This document shows, piece after piece, positions 40,128 to 48,601 of a stretch of DNA of 50,984 bases (position 1 is its first letter; the number at the start of each line of letters is the position of its first letter). Under the pieces are notes generated by a model. That model ran no database searches. It was not told the DNA's origin and saw only the letters and a list, made by a program, of their open reading frames with translations. Position numbers and translations under genes: made by a program. This DNA is from JAHFUI01 sp041485905 (GTDB lineage: Bacteria; Acidobacteriota; Vicinamibacteria; Vicinamibacterales; CAVVIG01). Location: positions 1 through 50,984 of the forward strand of contig JBGPKK010000014.1 in assembly GCA_041485905.1 (NCBI GenBank). The letters are read 5' to 3'.

Positions 40128-40856
40128 ATGCTCGGGCTCTTCTATCCGTGGGGCATCGTTCTGCAGGCCCTCGCGATTGTGCACTTCGTGCGTCGCCGGC
40201 CGCAGACGTACTGGATCTTCATCATCCTGATGTTCGGGGCCCTCGGCGCGTTGATCTACTTCGCCATCGAGGTCGTTCCCGACGCGGGCCTGCTGCGCGG
40301 CGCCTTGCAGGTGTTCCCGCGCCGCAAGCGCATCAAGCAGTTGGAGGCGCTCATCCTCGACAATCCGTCGATCGGCAACTACGAAGAGCTCGGCGATTTA
40401 TATCTGGATGACGAGCAGTTCGCGCGGGCGCGCGAATGTTTCGATCGGGTCATCTCGAAGTCGGACTCGATCGATCCGTTCTACCGTCGCGCTTTGTGCG
40501 AGCTGGCGTTGAACGATTTCCCGTCTGCCGCCGCCGATCTCGAGCAGGTGGTCACGCGTGAGGCGAAGTATGACTTCCAGCGCGCCGCCGGCCTGCGCGC
40601 ACATGCGCTCGCGAAGATCGGTCAACGCGAGGACGCGGACCGGCTGTTCGCGGACGTCACAGAGACGTCGACGCTCTCCGAGACCCAGTACAACTACGCG
40701 TGCTTCCTCGCGGCCGACGGCCGGGCCGCCGAGGCGCGCGAATGGGCCGAGCGCATCCTTCGCAAGAAGGCGACGATGCCCGACTACATTCGTCGCCGGG
40801 AACGCACATGGTTCCGAAAAGCTGGTGCGCTTCTGAAGCGGCTGCCGCCGAAATGA
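40128..40856 (+). CDS. Membrane-anchored TPR protein
   Basis: 242 residues. The N-terminus holds two membrane segments (about 4-20 and 28-48), then a basic stretch RRKRIKQLE and TPR-like helices from about residue 80 (YEELGDLYLDDEQFARAREC, YNYACFLAADGRAAEAREWA). It resembles inner-membrane proteins with a short phospholipase-D-nuclease-like N-terminal membrane part and a cytoplasmic TPR scaffold. The function is unknown. It is divergent from the TonB receptor and convergent with the gene at 40905, with a hairpin between them. Confidence 0.8.
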   Translation: MLGLFYPWGIVLQALAIVHFVRRRPQTYWIFIILMFGALGALIYFAIEVVPDAGLLRGALQVFPRRKRIKQLEALILDNPSIGNYEELGDLYLDDEQFARARECFDRVISKSDSIDPFYRRALCELALNDFPSAAADLEQVVTREAKYDFQRAAGLRAHALAKIGQREDADRLFADVTETSTLSETQYNYACFLAADGRAAEAREWAERILRKKATMPDYIRRRERTWFRKAGALLKRLPPK

Positions 40857-40862
40857 CGAAAT

Positions 40863-40888
40863 GCCGGACCTGATAAGGTCCGGCCTAC
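40863..40888. repeat. REP-like hairpin with GTAG foot, between convergent genes
   Basis: GCCGGACCT (40863-40871) and AGGTCCGGC (40876-40884) form a perfect 9-bp stem with a GATA loop, followed by CTAC; read on the minus strand this is GTAG followed by the stem. The GTAG foot and the GC stem resemble REP elements mobilised by RAYT transposases. It may also work as a bidirectional terminator for the genes ending at 40856 and 40905. Confidence 0.6.
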
Positions 40889-40904
40889 ACTTGGCCTACA
40901 CCGC

Positions 40905-41609
40905 TTACCGCGGAACCCCCTTCGCGTACAGCTCGAGCGACGACACGTTGAACGCCCCGGCGATGCCGTGTCCGCCGCCCGGCGCGAGATCGACGAAGCC
41001 GATCTCGTCCACCTTGGACAGATCCGGATTCTTGACCTCGACGGTGGTCACGACTTTCTGCGGCTCCAGTTTGTGCCAGCGCATGCCGCCGAATGCCACT
41101 TCGGTCTCGAGGAATTCGCCCTCCGTGTCGACGCTGCGGCTGCCGACGATGTAGGTCCCATCCGCGAGCTTGACCACCGGATGAATGACGTGAAGGCCCA
41201 ACGTGCGGACGATCGCCCGCAGCCTGGCCAGTCCCGTGAGGTCGGCGTAGTTGCTCTTGTCTCGGACCATGATGGCCGCCGGTGATGTCACCACGCCGGT
41301 CCAGAGGTCGAAGCGCCCTTCGTGGTTGTACACGCCGGTGTTCTTCGCATCCGTTCCGTACAGCTTGAGCTCGAGCCTGGGGTTGGTCACGGCGTCCTGT
41401 GTCGCGCGCCGGTTCTCGTCGTTGAGCGCGCCCGTGTAGGGCGGCTGCTTCCACTCCTCCTTGAACAGCAGCGCCGGGCGCGTCGCCGGCTCTGCGGCGG
41501 CTCCGCGTCCACCGGCCCCGCGCGCCGCTGGCGGCGGCTGCTGCGCCGAGACGATGACCGCAAGACCGAGCGCCGCCACCGTGATTCCGATAGACGTGCC
41601 ACGCTGCAT
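40905..41609 (-). CDS. Hypothetical secreted protein
   Basis: 234 residues with a signal peptide (cleavage near VIVSAQ). A Gly/Arg/Ala-rich stretch ARGAGGRGAAAEPATRP follows. The folded part includes FKEEWKQPPYTGALNDENRR, RFDLWTGVVTSPAAIMVRDK and NPDLSKVDEIGFVDLAPGGG, resembling jelly-roll or sugar-binding domains of DUF1080-like enzymes, but I cannot assign it. It is followed upstream on the same strand by the M3 peptidase gene, 11 bp away, so the two are probably one operon. Confidence 0.6.
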   Translation of the reverse strand: MQRGTSIGITVAALGLAVIVSAQQPPPAARGAGGRGAAAEPATRPALLFKEEWKQPPYTGALNDENRRATQDAVTNPRLELKLYGTDAKNTGVYNHEGRFDLWTGVVTSPAAIMVRDKSNYADLTGLARLRAIVRTLGLHVIHPVVKLADGTYIVGSRSVDTEGEFLETEVAFGGMRWHKLEPQKVVTTVEVKNPDLSKVDEIGFVDLAPGGGHGIAGAFNVSSLELYAKGVPR

Positions 41610-41620
41610 AAACGCCTCCC

Positions 41621-43801
41621 TTACTTACGCTGGATTTTGAGTCCGCGCTCGATCAGCAGCGGTTCGACGCTGGGATCGCGGCCGCGGAATCCACGGTACA
41701 TCGCTGCCGGATCCTCGGTGCCGCCGCGGGACAGGATCATGTCGCGGAACCGCTGCCCGTTCGCGCGCGTCATCCCGCCGTGTTCCTTGAACCAGTAGTA
41801 GGCGTCGGTGTCGAGGACCTGGCTCCAGATGTACGAGTAGTACCCCGCGGCGTAGCCGGTGGTCCAGATGTGCGAGAAGTAGGGCGTGCGGTACCGCGGC
41901 GGCACGAGAGGCACGGCGATCTTGAAGCGGTCAAGCGCGGCGGCCTCGAACGCGTTCACGTCCTGGAGCGGCGCATCAGACGGCAACGAGTGCCACGCCA
42001 TGTCGAGCAGTGCGGCGCCGAGATATTCCGTCGTGGCAAAACCCTGGTTGAACGTGTCCGACTTCCGGATCTTGTCCGACAGCGGCTGCGGCATGGGCCC
42101 ACCGGTCTGATAGTGCTTCGCGTAATTGGCGAACACCGCGGGCTCGTGCGCCCAATGCTCGTTGAACTGCGACGGAAGCTCGACGAAGTCCCTCGGCACG
42201 CCCGAGAGCGTGGGATACCGGACGTGTGACAGCAGACTGTGCAACGCGTGGCCGAACTCGTGGAACATCGTGCGGACTTCGTCGGCGCTGAGAAGCGCCG
42301 GACGTCCGGGCGCCGGCTTCGTGAAGTTGCAATTGTTCAACACCACGGCCTTCGTGCCGAGCAGGGCGTTCTGGCCGACGAGTGAGCTGGTCCACCCGCC
42401 GCCGCGCTTGTTGGACCGGGCGAAATAATCCGCGTAGAACAGACCGAGTGGCGCGCCGCCCGCATCGACGACCTCGAAGACGCGGACATCCGACTGATAG
42501 ACGGGAAGATCCTTGCGCTCGTTGAACGTCAGTCCGTACAGCCTGTTCGCCGCAAAGAACACACCGTCCCGCAGCACGCGGTCCACCTCGAAGTACGGTC
42601 GCACCTGCGACTCGTCTAGCTCGTAGTCGGCCTTTCGAACCTGCTCAGCGTAGTACTGCCAGTCGAACGGGGCCATCGCGAACCCGCCATGCTGCGCGTC
42701 GATCAGCTTCTGCATGCGCGACGCTTCTTCGCCCGCTCTGGCCGTGGCTGCGGGCACCATGTCGGTCATCAGCTTCAGCGCCGTCTCCGGCGTCTTCGCC
42801 ATCTGGTTGTCGAGAGTAAAGGCGGCATAACTGGGGAAGCCAACGAGCTTCGCCCGCAGGGCGCGGAGTTGTGCGAGGCGCGCGACCGTCCGCGTCGTGT
42901 CGAGCTCGCCGCCATGATTGCCACGCGCGATGGATGCCTTGAAGAGGCGCTCGCGAGTGGTCCGGCTCTTCAGGAACGTCTGGGCTGGCTGTTGCGTGGT
43001 GTTCTGCAGCGGCAGCACCCACTGGCCTTCGAGTCCGCGCTTCCTGGCGGTGTCGGCAGCGGCCGCGAGGTCACTCTCGGGAAGCCCATCGAGGATCGAC
43101 GGATCGTCGACGACGAGCGCGGAGGCGTTCATGTCGGCGAGAACCTTCGTGCGAACCTCGTTGACGAGCTGCGATTCCTCTTTGTTGATGGCTCGAAGCG
43201 CCGCTTTGTCCTCGTCGGACAGCAGCGCGCCGGCACGGACGAAATCTGTGTGGTACCGCTCGACGAGGCGCGTTTGCTCGCCGTCGAGCAGCAGTGTTCC
43301 CAGGGCCCCCTGGGCTCTCCGGGCCGCCCGCTGCCGGTAGATCGCGTTGATACGCGCGAAGAGCTTCGTGTTGAGGTTGATCGCGTCCCGGTGCGCCGCC
43401 AGCTTCGGCGCCACCTCCGACTCCAGCTTCTGAAGTGCGGGATTGGTGTTCGACTGCGTGAGCACGTTGAAGACGCGCGTGACGCGCCGGATCGTCCCGC
43501 CGGAACGCTCCATCGCCTCGATGGTGTTGGCGAAGGTCGGCGGCTCCGTACTGTTCGCGATCCGCTCGACCTCGGCGAGCTCCTGCTTCATTCCTTCGTC
43601 GATCGCCGGCTGAAAGTCCCCGTCGTGGATCCGGTCGAAGGGCGGCGCGCCGTATGGCAGCGGACTCGGGCCGAGGAGCGGATTCGACGGCGCCGAGGCT
43701 TGCTCAGGCTGGCGCGCCTGCACGGCGGTGGTCGTGGCCTGCTGCAGGAGTGCGATCACAACGACGGACGCCAGAGACGTGAGAGTTTCCGTGTGGGTCA
43801 T
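41621..43801 (-). CDS. M3-family metallopeptidase (Dcp-like peptidyl-dipeptidase), exported
   Basis: 726 residues. The N-terminus is hydrophobic (SLASVVVIALLQQA), suggesting export. The zinc site HEFGH lies near 512-516, with the third ligand Glu in the following helix (ELPSQFNEHWA). The C-terminal helical dome includes FSHIWTTGYAAGYYSYIWSQ, as in Dcp and oligopeptidase A. These enzymes release dipeptides from small peptides, here in the periplasm. The length fits exported Dcp homologues (about 700). It is co-directional with the hypothetical secreted gene at 40905 and separated by 26 bp from the dihaem cytochrome gene. Confidence 0.92.
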   Translation of the reverse strand: MTHTETLTSLASVVVIALLQQATTTAVQARQPEQASAPSNPLLGPSPLPYGAPPFDRIHDGDFQPAIDEGMKQELAEVERIANSTEPPTFANTIEAMERSGGTIRRVTRVFNVLTQSNTNPALQKLESEVAPKLAAHRDAINLNTKLFARINAIYRQRAARRAQGALGTLLLDGEQTRLVERYHTDFVRAGALLSDEDKAALRAINKEESQLVNEVRTKVLADMNASALVVDDPSILDGLPESDLAAAADTARKRGLEGQWVLPLQNTTQQPAQTFLKSRTTRERLFKASIARGNHGGELDTTRTVARLAQLRALRAKLVGFPSYAAFTLDNQMAKTPETALKLMTDMVPAATARAGEEASRMQKLIDAQHGGFAMAPFDWQYYAEQVRKADYELDESQVRPYFEVDRVLRDGVFFAANRLYGLTFNERKDLPVYQSDVRVFEVVDAGGAPLGLFYADYFARSNKRGGGWTSSLVGQNALLGTKAVVLNNCNFTKPAPGRPALLSADEVRTMFHEFGHALHSLLSHVRYPTLSGVPRDFVELPSQFNEHWAHEPAVFANYAKHYQTGGPMPQPLSDKIRKSDTFNQGFATTEYLGAALLDMAWHSLPSDAPLQDVNAFEAAALDRFKIAVPLVPPRYRTPYFSHIWTTGYAAGYYSYIWSQVLDTDAYYWFKEHGGMTRANGQRFRDMILSRGGTEDPAAMYRGFRGRDPSVEPLLIERGLKIQRK

Positions 43802-43827
43802 GGAGAATCAATCATAACCACGGTCGT

Positions 43828-45051
43828 TTACGGCGTCGGCAGCAGTCTGGCCATTCGCTTCCCGGGCTCGGCCGCCCCCGGAGGCAGGCGCGACGACACG
43901 TACGCCGCGATGGCGACCAGATCGTCCTCGGTCAGCTTGGCGAGGACCAGTTTCATCAGCTGTGCCGATGCGCCGTTTCGCGTGCCCTGTTGCATGTCCC
44001 ACATCTGGCGGACGATGTAGCTCGGCGACCGGCCGGCGATGGGCGGCACATCGGCGACGCCCATGAGATCCAGCCCGTGGCAGGTGCCGCACGCTGTCGT
44101 CTTGCCTTGCACGATCTTGTTCCCGACGATCTTCATGCCGCCGGTGGTCACGAGGTCCTTGCCCTTCCTGATGCTACCGACCGGCACGTAGGCGACGAAC
44201 CCCGAGCGCGGATTGCGAAGTGTTTCGGCCTGCTCCTCGTTCTCGGGCGTCTCGATGATTCGCCCGGCGATCGGCTCGGTCTTCGCGTCTTTATTTTGAA
44301 GGAAGAGATTGCCCGCAATCCGCGTCTTCGGCACCATCCTGGTCTCGACCACGTGGATCCACGGCGTCCACTTCATCGCGCCGAAGTACTCCGCGGCGGC
44401 CTTCACTTCGTCGTCGGTCATCGCCTTTGCCAGGTCGATCATCGTGTTCGTGTTCGGCTTTCTGGGATCGGCCGTGTGTCGCAGGCCGTTTCGAAAGTCC
44501 TGGATCTGGCGGATGAAGTACGCGGGGGGGAGCGCCGCCGGCGACGCATTCTCCGGTCGTCCCTTCCCGGTTGGCAGATGACACGACGCGCACCCCCTGG
44601 TCGTCTTGCCCAATCGAGCGGGACCATGCGCGACGACATTGGGCATCGGCGGGTGGTCGCCGGGGAACCAGTCGACCACGTTCTGTCCGTCGCGGACGTC
44701 CACGAGCGAATAGGTCGCATGGCTTCCCTCGACATGCCGGGGCCTCGTCTGCTCGCCTGGATCCTGGCCCCGACGCAGGTTCCTGCTGGGCGGGGCCTGA
44801 GGCGCCGCTTTGTCACCGGGCTTGGGAGGCGCGTCGAAGCCGTATGCCCACAGCGGCTCGTGGTCGAATCGAATGGCCGCGACATTGACGCCGCCTTTTT
44901 CTTCGGCTTGGGGCAAGTTGGTTTCCGGCCGCGACTTGACGGTCTGGGCTGTTTGCGGGGTCGCGATTCTCTTGGCGTCGTAGAGTCTCTGGAACACGGC
45001 TCCCAGCGCGAAACACGCAATACCTAAGGTAACGATACGGACATGCTTCAC
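43828..45051 (-). CDS. Dihaem c-type cytochrome, membrane-anchored
   Basis: 407 residues. The N-terminal segment IVTLGIACFALGAVF is a signal or anchor. Two haem c motifs, GCASCH (about 154) and CGTCH (about 318), sit in separate class I domains, each followed by the expected Met-containing segment. Dihaem cytochromes of this kind carry electrons between periplasmic dehydrogenases and terminal oxidases. GTG 45051 has GGAGG 5 bp upstream, which decides the start. DUF6152 copy 3 ends 11 bp before it, so the two are co-transcribed, a different pairing from the other DUF6152 copies. Confidence 0.88.
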   Translation of the reverse strand: MKHVRIVTLGIACFALGAVFQRLYDAKRIATPQTAQTVKSRPETNLPQAEEKGGVNVAAIRFDHEPLWAYGFDAPPKPGDKAAPQAPPSRNLRRGQDPGEQTRPRHVEGSHATYSLVDVRDGQNVVDWFPGDHPPMPNVVAHGPARLGKTTRGCASCHLPTGKGRPENASPAALPPAYFIRQIQDFRNGLRHTADPRKPNTNTMIDLAKAMTDDEVKAAAEYFGAMKWTPWIHVVETRMVPKTRIAGNLFLQNKDAKTEPIAGRIIETPENEEQAETLRNPRSGFVAYVPVGSIRKGKDLVTTGGMKIVGNKIVQGKTTACGTCHGLDLMGVADVPPIAGRSPSYIVRQMWDMQQGTRNGASAQLMKLVLAKLTEDDLVAIAAYVSSRLPPGAAEPGKRMARLLPTP

Positions 45052-45062
45052 AAGGCCTCCGC

Positions 45063-45085
45063 CTATTTTGCACCTTGAACTTCTT
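45063..45085. repeat. Relic heptamer segment (TTTTGCA, CCTTGAA, CTTCTTG)
   Basis: On the plus strand, TTTTGCA (45066-45072), CCTTGAA (45073-45079) and CTTCTTG (45080-45086) follow the 7-bp pattern of the 33152-33198 array. On the minus strand they give residues EVQGAK and the TAG stop, almost identical to the EVQSAK and TAG of the TPR gene. Confidence 0.5.
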
Positions 45086-45488
45086 GCGTTGGCCCGGTAT
45101 CGAAGGACGATCCCGCGAACACTTGTCGCCCGTCGGGGAGGGTCACGGTCCTGGCATTTGCATGATGGGGAGCGAGCTTCGAACGAAAGCCGGTCACCGT
45201 GATCACATGGCCAGCCTTCAGCGAGTTTCTGTTCCAGCCCCGCCTCATCAACCCGTTGGGTGGACCGAGCTCGCAGTCCCAATTGACGACCTGCCCGCTC
45301 TCATCTTTCACGTCGATGTAAATGCGAGCGTGCGGGTTGAACCATTCGAGCTTCGTCACGGTGCCGGTGAGCGTGATCGGCTTCTCCGAGTCATACTCCG
45401 CGGCGAACGAATGGTGGGCATGGACCGCGACCGCGGCCACGATCAACCCGAAGCCAGCCGCGAGAAGGAACAGACCGCCGACTTTCAT
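45063..45488 (-). CDS. DUF6152 secreted protein, copy 3
   Basis: 141 residues. Signal cleavage after AVHA would leave HHSFAAEYDSEKP as the mature start. TLTGTVTKLEWFNPHARIY, a GWNRNSLKAGHVITVTGF segment and TLPDGRQVFAGSS are the family landmarks. ATG 45488 is chosen because the upstream codons are not signal-like. The last codons (EVQGAK and stop) come from a heptamer relic. It precedes the dihaem cytochrome in the same operon and is divergent from a DGKPDL-family gene at 45609. Confidence 0.8.
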   Translation of the reverse strand: MKVGGLFLLAAGFGLIVAAVAVHAHHSFAAEYDSEKPITLTGTVTKLEWFNPHARIYIDVKDESGQVVNWDCELGPPNGLMRRGWNRNSLKAGHVITVTGFRSKLAPHHANARTVTLPDGRQVFAGSSFDTGPTQEVQGAK

Positions 45489-45563
45489 ACGTGCACTCCT
45501 GACTCTCCATCGGGCCACTCCGCGTCGAGCATAGTACGCTGGTTCACCGTGACCGTCCACAGC

Positions 45564-45569
45564 TAGAAT
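45564..45569 (+). promoter_or_regulatory. Candidate -10 box (TAGAAT) for the DGKPDL operon
   Basis: CTAGAAT lies 40 bp before ATG 45609, between the divergent DUF6152 and DGKPDL genes. GGGAGG just before the ATG is a good ribosome-binding site. A similar CTAGAAT occurs at 48547-48553 before the gene at 48602. Confidence 0.3.
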
Positions 45570-45608
45570 GCGATCGCGGAATCGAGGAATAGAACCTGGG
45601 AGGCTGAA

Positions 45609-46439
45609 ATGAACGCGTTGATCAAGGCGGCTGGTTTGATAGCGATCTTCGCCGCCGTGTCGCCATCGCTCTCTGCACAGTGGCCCTCTTACCCGACGTC
45701 CGGAGCTCCCAGACTGCCCAGTGGAGAGCCCAATCTGAACGCCCCCACGCCGAGAACAGCCGACGGCAAGCCGGATCTTTCCGGGCTCTGGCGGGGCGGA
45801 ATGGCCGGGCCGCCCGGGGCATCTGCCGGGCAGCCGGCGGCATCTGCCGCGACATCCGCCGGCCCGCCTCTCGCCACGTTTCGGGACGTCGGTGCGAATT
45901 TCAAAGAGGGTTTGCCGTTACAACCATGGGGTGCGGAGGTGTTGAAAAAGCGGAAGGCCGACAACAGCAAAGATAATCCCGAGGCACATTGTCTGCCCAT
46001 GGGCATCATGCAGTTTCACACACAAGGGGCGCCTCGCAAGTTCTTCCAAACCCCTGGAGCGCTCGTCATTCTGTACGAGGCCAGTTCGGGCGTTCGGCAG
46101 ATATTCACGGACGGTCGAAAGTTGCCCGACGACGACCCGCAACCTTGGTGGTATGGCTACTCGACTGGAAAGTGGGATGGGGACACGCTGGTGGTGGAGA
46201 CGACCGGTTTCCGCGACGACGGGTGGCTCGACATCTGGGGCAGTCCGTTGAGCTCTGCGGCAAAAGTGACCGAGCGATTCCGGCGCGTGAACTTCGGACG
46301 GATGGAGATCGACGTGACGGTCGACGACCCGAAGGCCTACACCAAGCCATGGACCGTCAGGGTGAACCAGCAGATCATGGTCGACACAGAGCTGATCGAG
46401 TTCATCTGTCTGGAAAATCAGCGATTCGGCCAACAGTAG
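45609..46439 (+). CDS. Secreted DGKPDL-family protein, copy 5
   Basis: 276 residues with a signal peptide (cleavage near PSLSAQ). Landmarks: DGKPDLSGLW near residue 52, QPWGAE near 103, AHCLPMGIM with the conserved Cys, FFQTPGALVILYEASSGVRQ, STGKWDGDTLVVETTGF near 186, KPWTVRVNQQIM and a late Cys (EFICLENQ). An Ala/Gly/Pro-rich insertion (about 60-90) follows the first motif. It has a strong Shine-Dalgarno and heads a plus-strand operon of secreted proteins with the MBL-fold enzyme. DUF6152 copy 3 is divergent, 120 bp away. Confidence 0.75.
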   Translation: MNALIKAAGLIAIFAAVSPSLSAQWPSYPTSGAPRLPSGEPNLNAPTPRTADGKPDLSGLWRGGMAGPPGASAGQPAASAATSAGPPLATFRDVGANFKEGLPLQPWGAEVLKKRKADNSKDNPEAHCLPMGIMQFHTQGAPRKFFQTPGALVILYEASSGVRQIFTDGRKLPDDDPQPWWYGYSTGKWDGDTLVVETTGFRDDGWLDIWGSPLSSAAKVTERFRRVNFGRMEIDVTVDDPKAYTKPWTVRVNQQIMVDTELIEFICLENQRFGQQ

Positions 46440-46460
46440 CCGCAAGTTCAAAGTGTGCGT

Positions 46461-47411
46461 ATGACCCGCGCATCTCTCATTCGCATCTTCGTCGCGGTCC
46501 TGGTTGTCCAGAGCGTCTGGGTGGTTTACACCCAACAGGCGAAGGCGCCTGGCCCGCTCCGTATCGAGAAGGTGAGGGGCGATCTCTACATGATCTCAGG
46601 CGAGGGCGGGAATGTCGCCGTGTACGTCACCAATGAGGGCGTCGTCCTCGTGGACGACATGTTCGATCGCAACCACGCGGACATCCTGGCCCAGGTGAAA
46701 TCGGTGACCGACAGGCCGCTCAAGTACGTGTTGAACACCCATCAGCACGACGATCATGCCGGCGGCGATCTCAAGATGCTTCCGATTGCCGAGGTCATCG
46801 CGCATCGAAACGCCCGTGCGAACCTTGTGGACATCAAGCAGCCGTACTACGAAGACACGCCCGGCACGCCCATCGGCCTGCCACGGATCACGTTTTCTGA
46901 CGAAACCTCGGTGTATCTCGGCGGAAAGGAAGTTCGAGCGAAGTACTTCGGTCGCGGTCACACCAGCGGCGACGCCATCGTCTACTTTCCGGATCTCAAG
47001 GTCATTCACACCGGCGATCTCTTTCTCGGGCGTCGGGCCGGACCGGGCGGCGCGCCGGCGCAGACACGGCCTCCTGGCGTGAACATCTACGTCGATTACG
47101 CGCAGGGCGGCAGCTTTCTCGACTGGACCAGGACCCTGGACGGCACGCTGACCCTGGATTTCGATACGGTCATTCCAGGCCATGGGCCCGTTTCCACCAG
47201 GGACGATGTGGTGAAGTTCAGGGCGGACCTCGAGACGATGCGAAATCGTCTTGTCGGTCTCGTCAAGCAAGGCACGAGCAAAGCCGACCTCGTGGCCACG
47301 CTGGAAACCGATTACGGGTGGAGGTCCACCGGATGTCCCGCCAGTCCACCGACGGCGGGATGCCTGCAGTTTCAGCAGGCCGATGCGATGATTGCCGAGT
47401 TGAAGCGATAG
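46461..47411 (+). CDS. Secreted MBL-fold metallo-hydrolase
   Basis: 316 residues with a signal anchor (about 5-22). The zinc-binding motif HQHDDHAGG near residue 96 is the metallo-beta-lactamase signature, followed by GRGHTSGDAIVYF near 168, HTGDLFLG and a C-terminal IPGHGPV. The D-DH arrangement fits the broad hydrolase group related to quinoprotein-relay or SoxH proteins rather than a true beta-lactamase. The substrate is unknown. ATG 46461 is preferred; GTG 46455 is in frame and lies 6 bp upstream. The segment before it carries the heptamer relic AAGTTCAAAGTG. It is second in the operon starting at 45609. Confidence 0.87.
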   Translation: MTRASLIRIFVAVLVVQSVWVVYTQQAKAPGPLRIEKVRGDLYMISGEGGNVAVYVTNEGVVLVDDMFDRNHADILAQVKSVTDRPLKYVLNTHQHDDHAGGDLKMLPIAEVIAHRNARANLVDIKQPYYEDTPGTPIGLPRITFSDETSVYLGGKEVRAKYFGRGHTSGDAIVYFPDLKVIHTGDLFLGRRAGPGGAPAQTRPPGVNIYVDYAQGGSFLDWTRTLDGTLTLDFDTVIPGHGPVSTRDDVVKFRADLETMRNRLVGLVKQGTSKADLVATLETDYGWRSTGCPASPPTAGCLQFQQADAMIAELKR

Positions 47412-47462
47412 AGAACGGCCGGCGAAGCGAGGAGCGGACTTGGAAGGATGGAGGAAACGCGC

Positions 47463-48533
47463 ATGAAAAGACTGTTTGAAATCGTGGCGATCGGCATCGT
47501 CTGCGCCTCGATGTCGGCCGTCGTTGTTGGGCAGCGTGGACCGGCCGCCGGGGCAGCGTGTGATCGCGCGTGTCTCATGGGCATCGCGGACGCGTACCTT
47601 GCAGCGGTTGTCGCGCACGATCCGAAGAAAGCGCCGATGGCGGCAAATGCCAGGTTCACCGAGCAGGCCCAGGTGCTGCAGGTCGGCGAAGGGTTGTGGA
47701 AGACCGCCACGGAAGGCCCGACGACATTCAAGATCGCCGTTCCGGATCCGGTGGCCGGGCAGATCGGACTGCTGCTCATGATGAAAGCGTCCTTGCCGGC
47801 GCTGGAAGGCCGCGGCGGGGCGCCGGGGACACCGGCCGGCCCTGGCGCCATCCAGCTGGCGCTGCGGTTGAAGGTGCAAAAACGCCAAATCACCGAAGCC
47901 GAGCACATCATCGCGCGCATTACCAACGCTGGGCCTCTCGCGAATCTCCAGACGCCGCGGCCCGCCCTGCTGGCCACCGTGCCGCCCGCGGAGCGGAGTC
48001 CGCGGAACCTGATGCTGCTGATTGGCAATTCCTATTACGACTCGATCGTGCAGAGCGACGGCGACGCGGCGCCGTACGCCGACGACTGCGGCCGGCGCGA
48101 AAACGGGATGCATACGGCAGGTGTTGGAGCCCCGGCTCCACTGCCCGGTGCCGCGGCTCGTGGTGGCGCAGGCGGACCGGGCGGCGCGCCCGGTGGTGGA
48201 CGTGGGGGAGCGCCGCAAGGTTGCCGCGATCAGATGAACTCGCGAGGTCTGAGCTACATCACGAGCATCGATCTGCGCCGCGTCTGGATCGCCGACGAGG
48301 AGAAGGGGCTGGTGTTCGGGCTGACGATGTTCCGGCAGCCGATGGAGGAGAAGTCCGTGACGATCCTGGCTCCGGACGGCACGACGTCGCAGCGGGCCAT
48401 GAACTTCAATCCGTTCGACCTGGAAGCGGCGCACATCTTCAAGATCCAGGGCGGCAAGATGCACGAGATTGAAGCGATGGGCTTCTCGTTGCCGCTCAAT
48501 TCGAAGAACGGCTGGAGCAATTTCACACGGTAG
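47463..48533 (+). CDS. Secreted protein with DUF8021-like (NTF2/SnoaL-type) features
   Basis: 356 residues with a signal peptide (cleavage near VVVGQ). CDRACLMGIADAYLAAVVAH (about 33-52) and the later LRLKVQKRQITEAEHIIARI segment match a secreted SnoaL-like family that I associate with DUF8021. The second half (from about 255) has RRVWIADEEKGLVFGLTMFR, like a second copy of the fold. Between them is a Gly/Ala/Pro-rich insert (about 222-258). The function is unknown; related folds act as isomerases, cyclases or ligand binders. It is third in the operon, 51 bp after the MBL gene. Confidence 0.65.
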   Translation: MKRLFEIVAIGIVCASMSAVVVGQRGPAAGAACDRACLMGIADAYLAAVVAHDPKKAPMAANARFTEQAQVLQVGEGLWKTATEGPTTFKIAVPDPVAGQIGLLLMMKASLPALEGRGGAPGTPAGPGAIQLALRLKVQKRQITEAEHIIARITNAGPLANLQTPRPALLATVPPAERSPRNLMLLIGNSYYDSIVQSDGDAAPYADDCGRRENGMHTAGVGAPAPLPGAAARGGAGGPGGAPGGGRGGAPQGCRDQMNSRGLSYITSIDLRRVWIADEEKGLVFGLTMFRQPMEEKSVTILAPDGTTSQRAMNFNPFDLEAAHIFKIQGGKMHEIEAMGFSLPLNSKNGWSNFTR

Positions 48534-48601
48534 CCACTGAGATCGACTAGAATTCGTTGCGATTTCGTGCGATTCAGGCCTTTCGAAAGAGGAGATCCAC
48601 C

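Noticed and set aside
46461..47411. MBL-fold protein as a true beta-lactamase
   Set aside because: The metal motif is generic and the rest resembles broad secreted MBL hydrolases; no resistance context.
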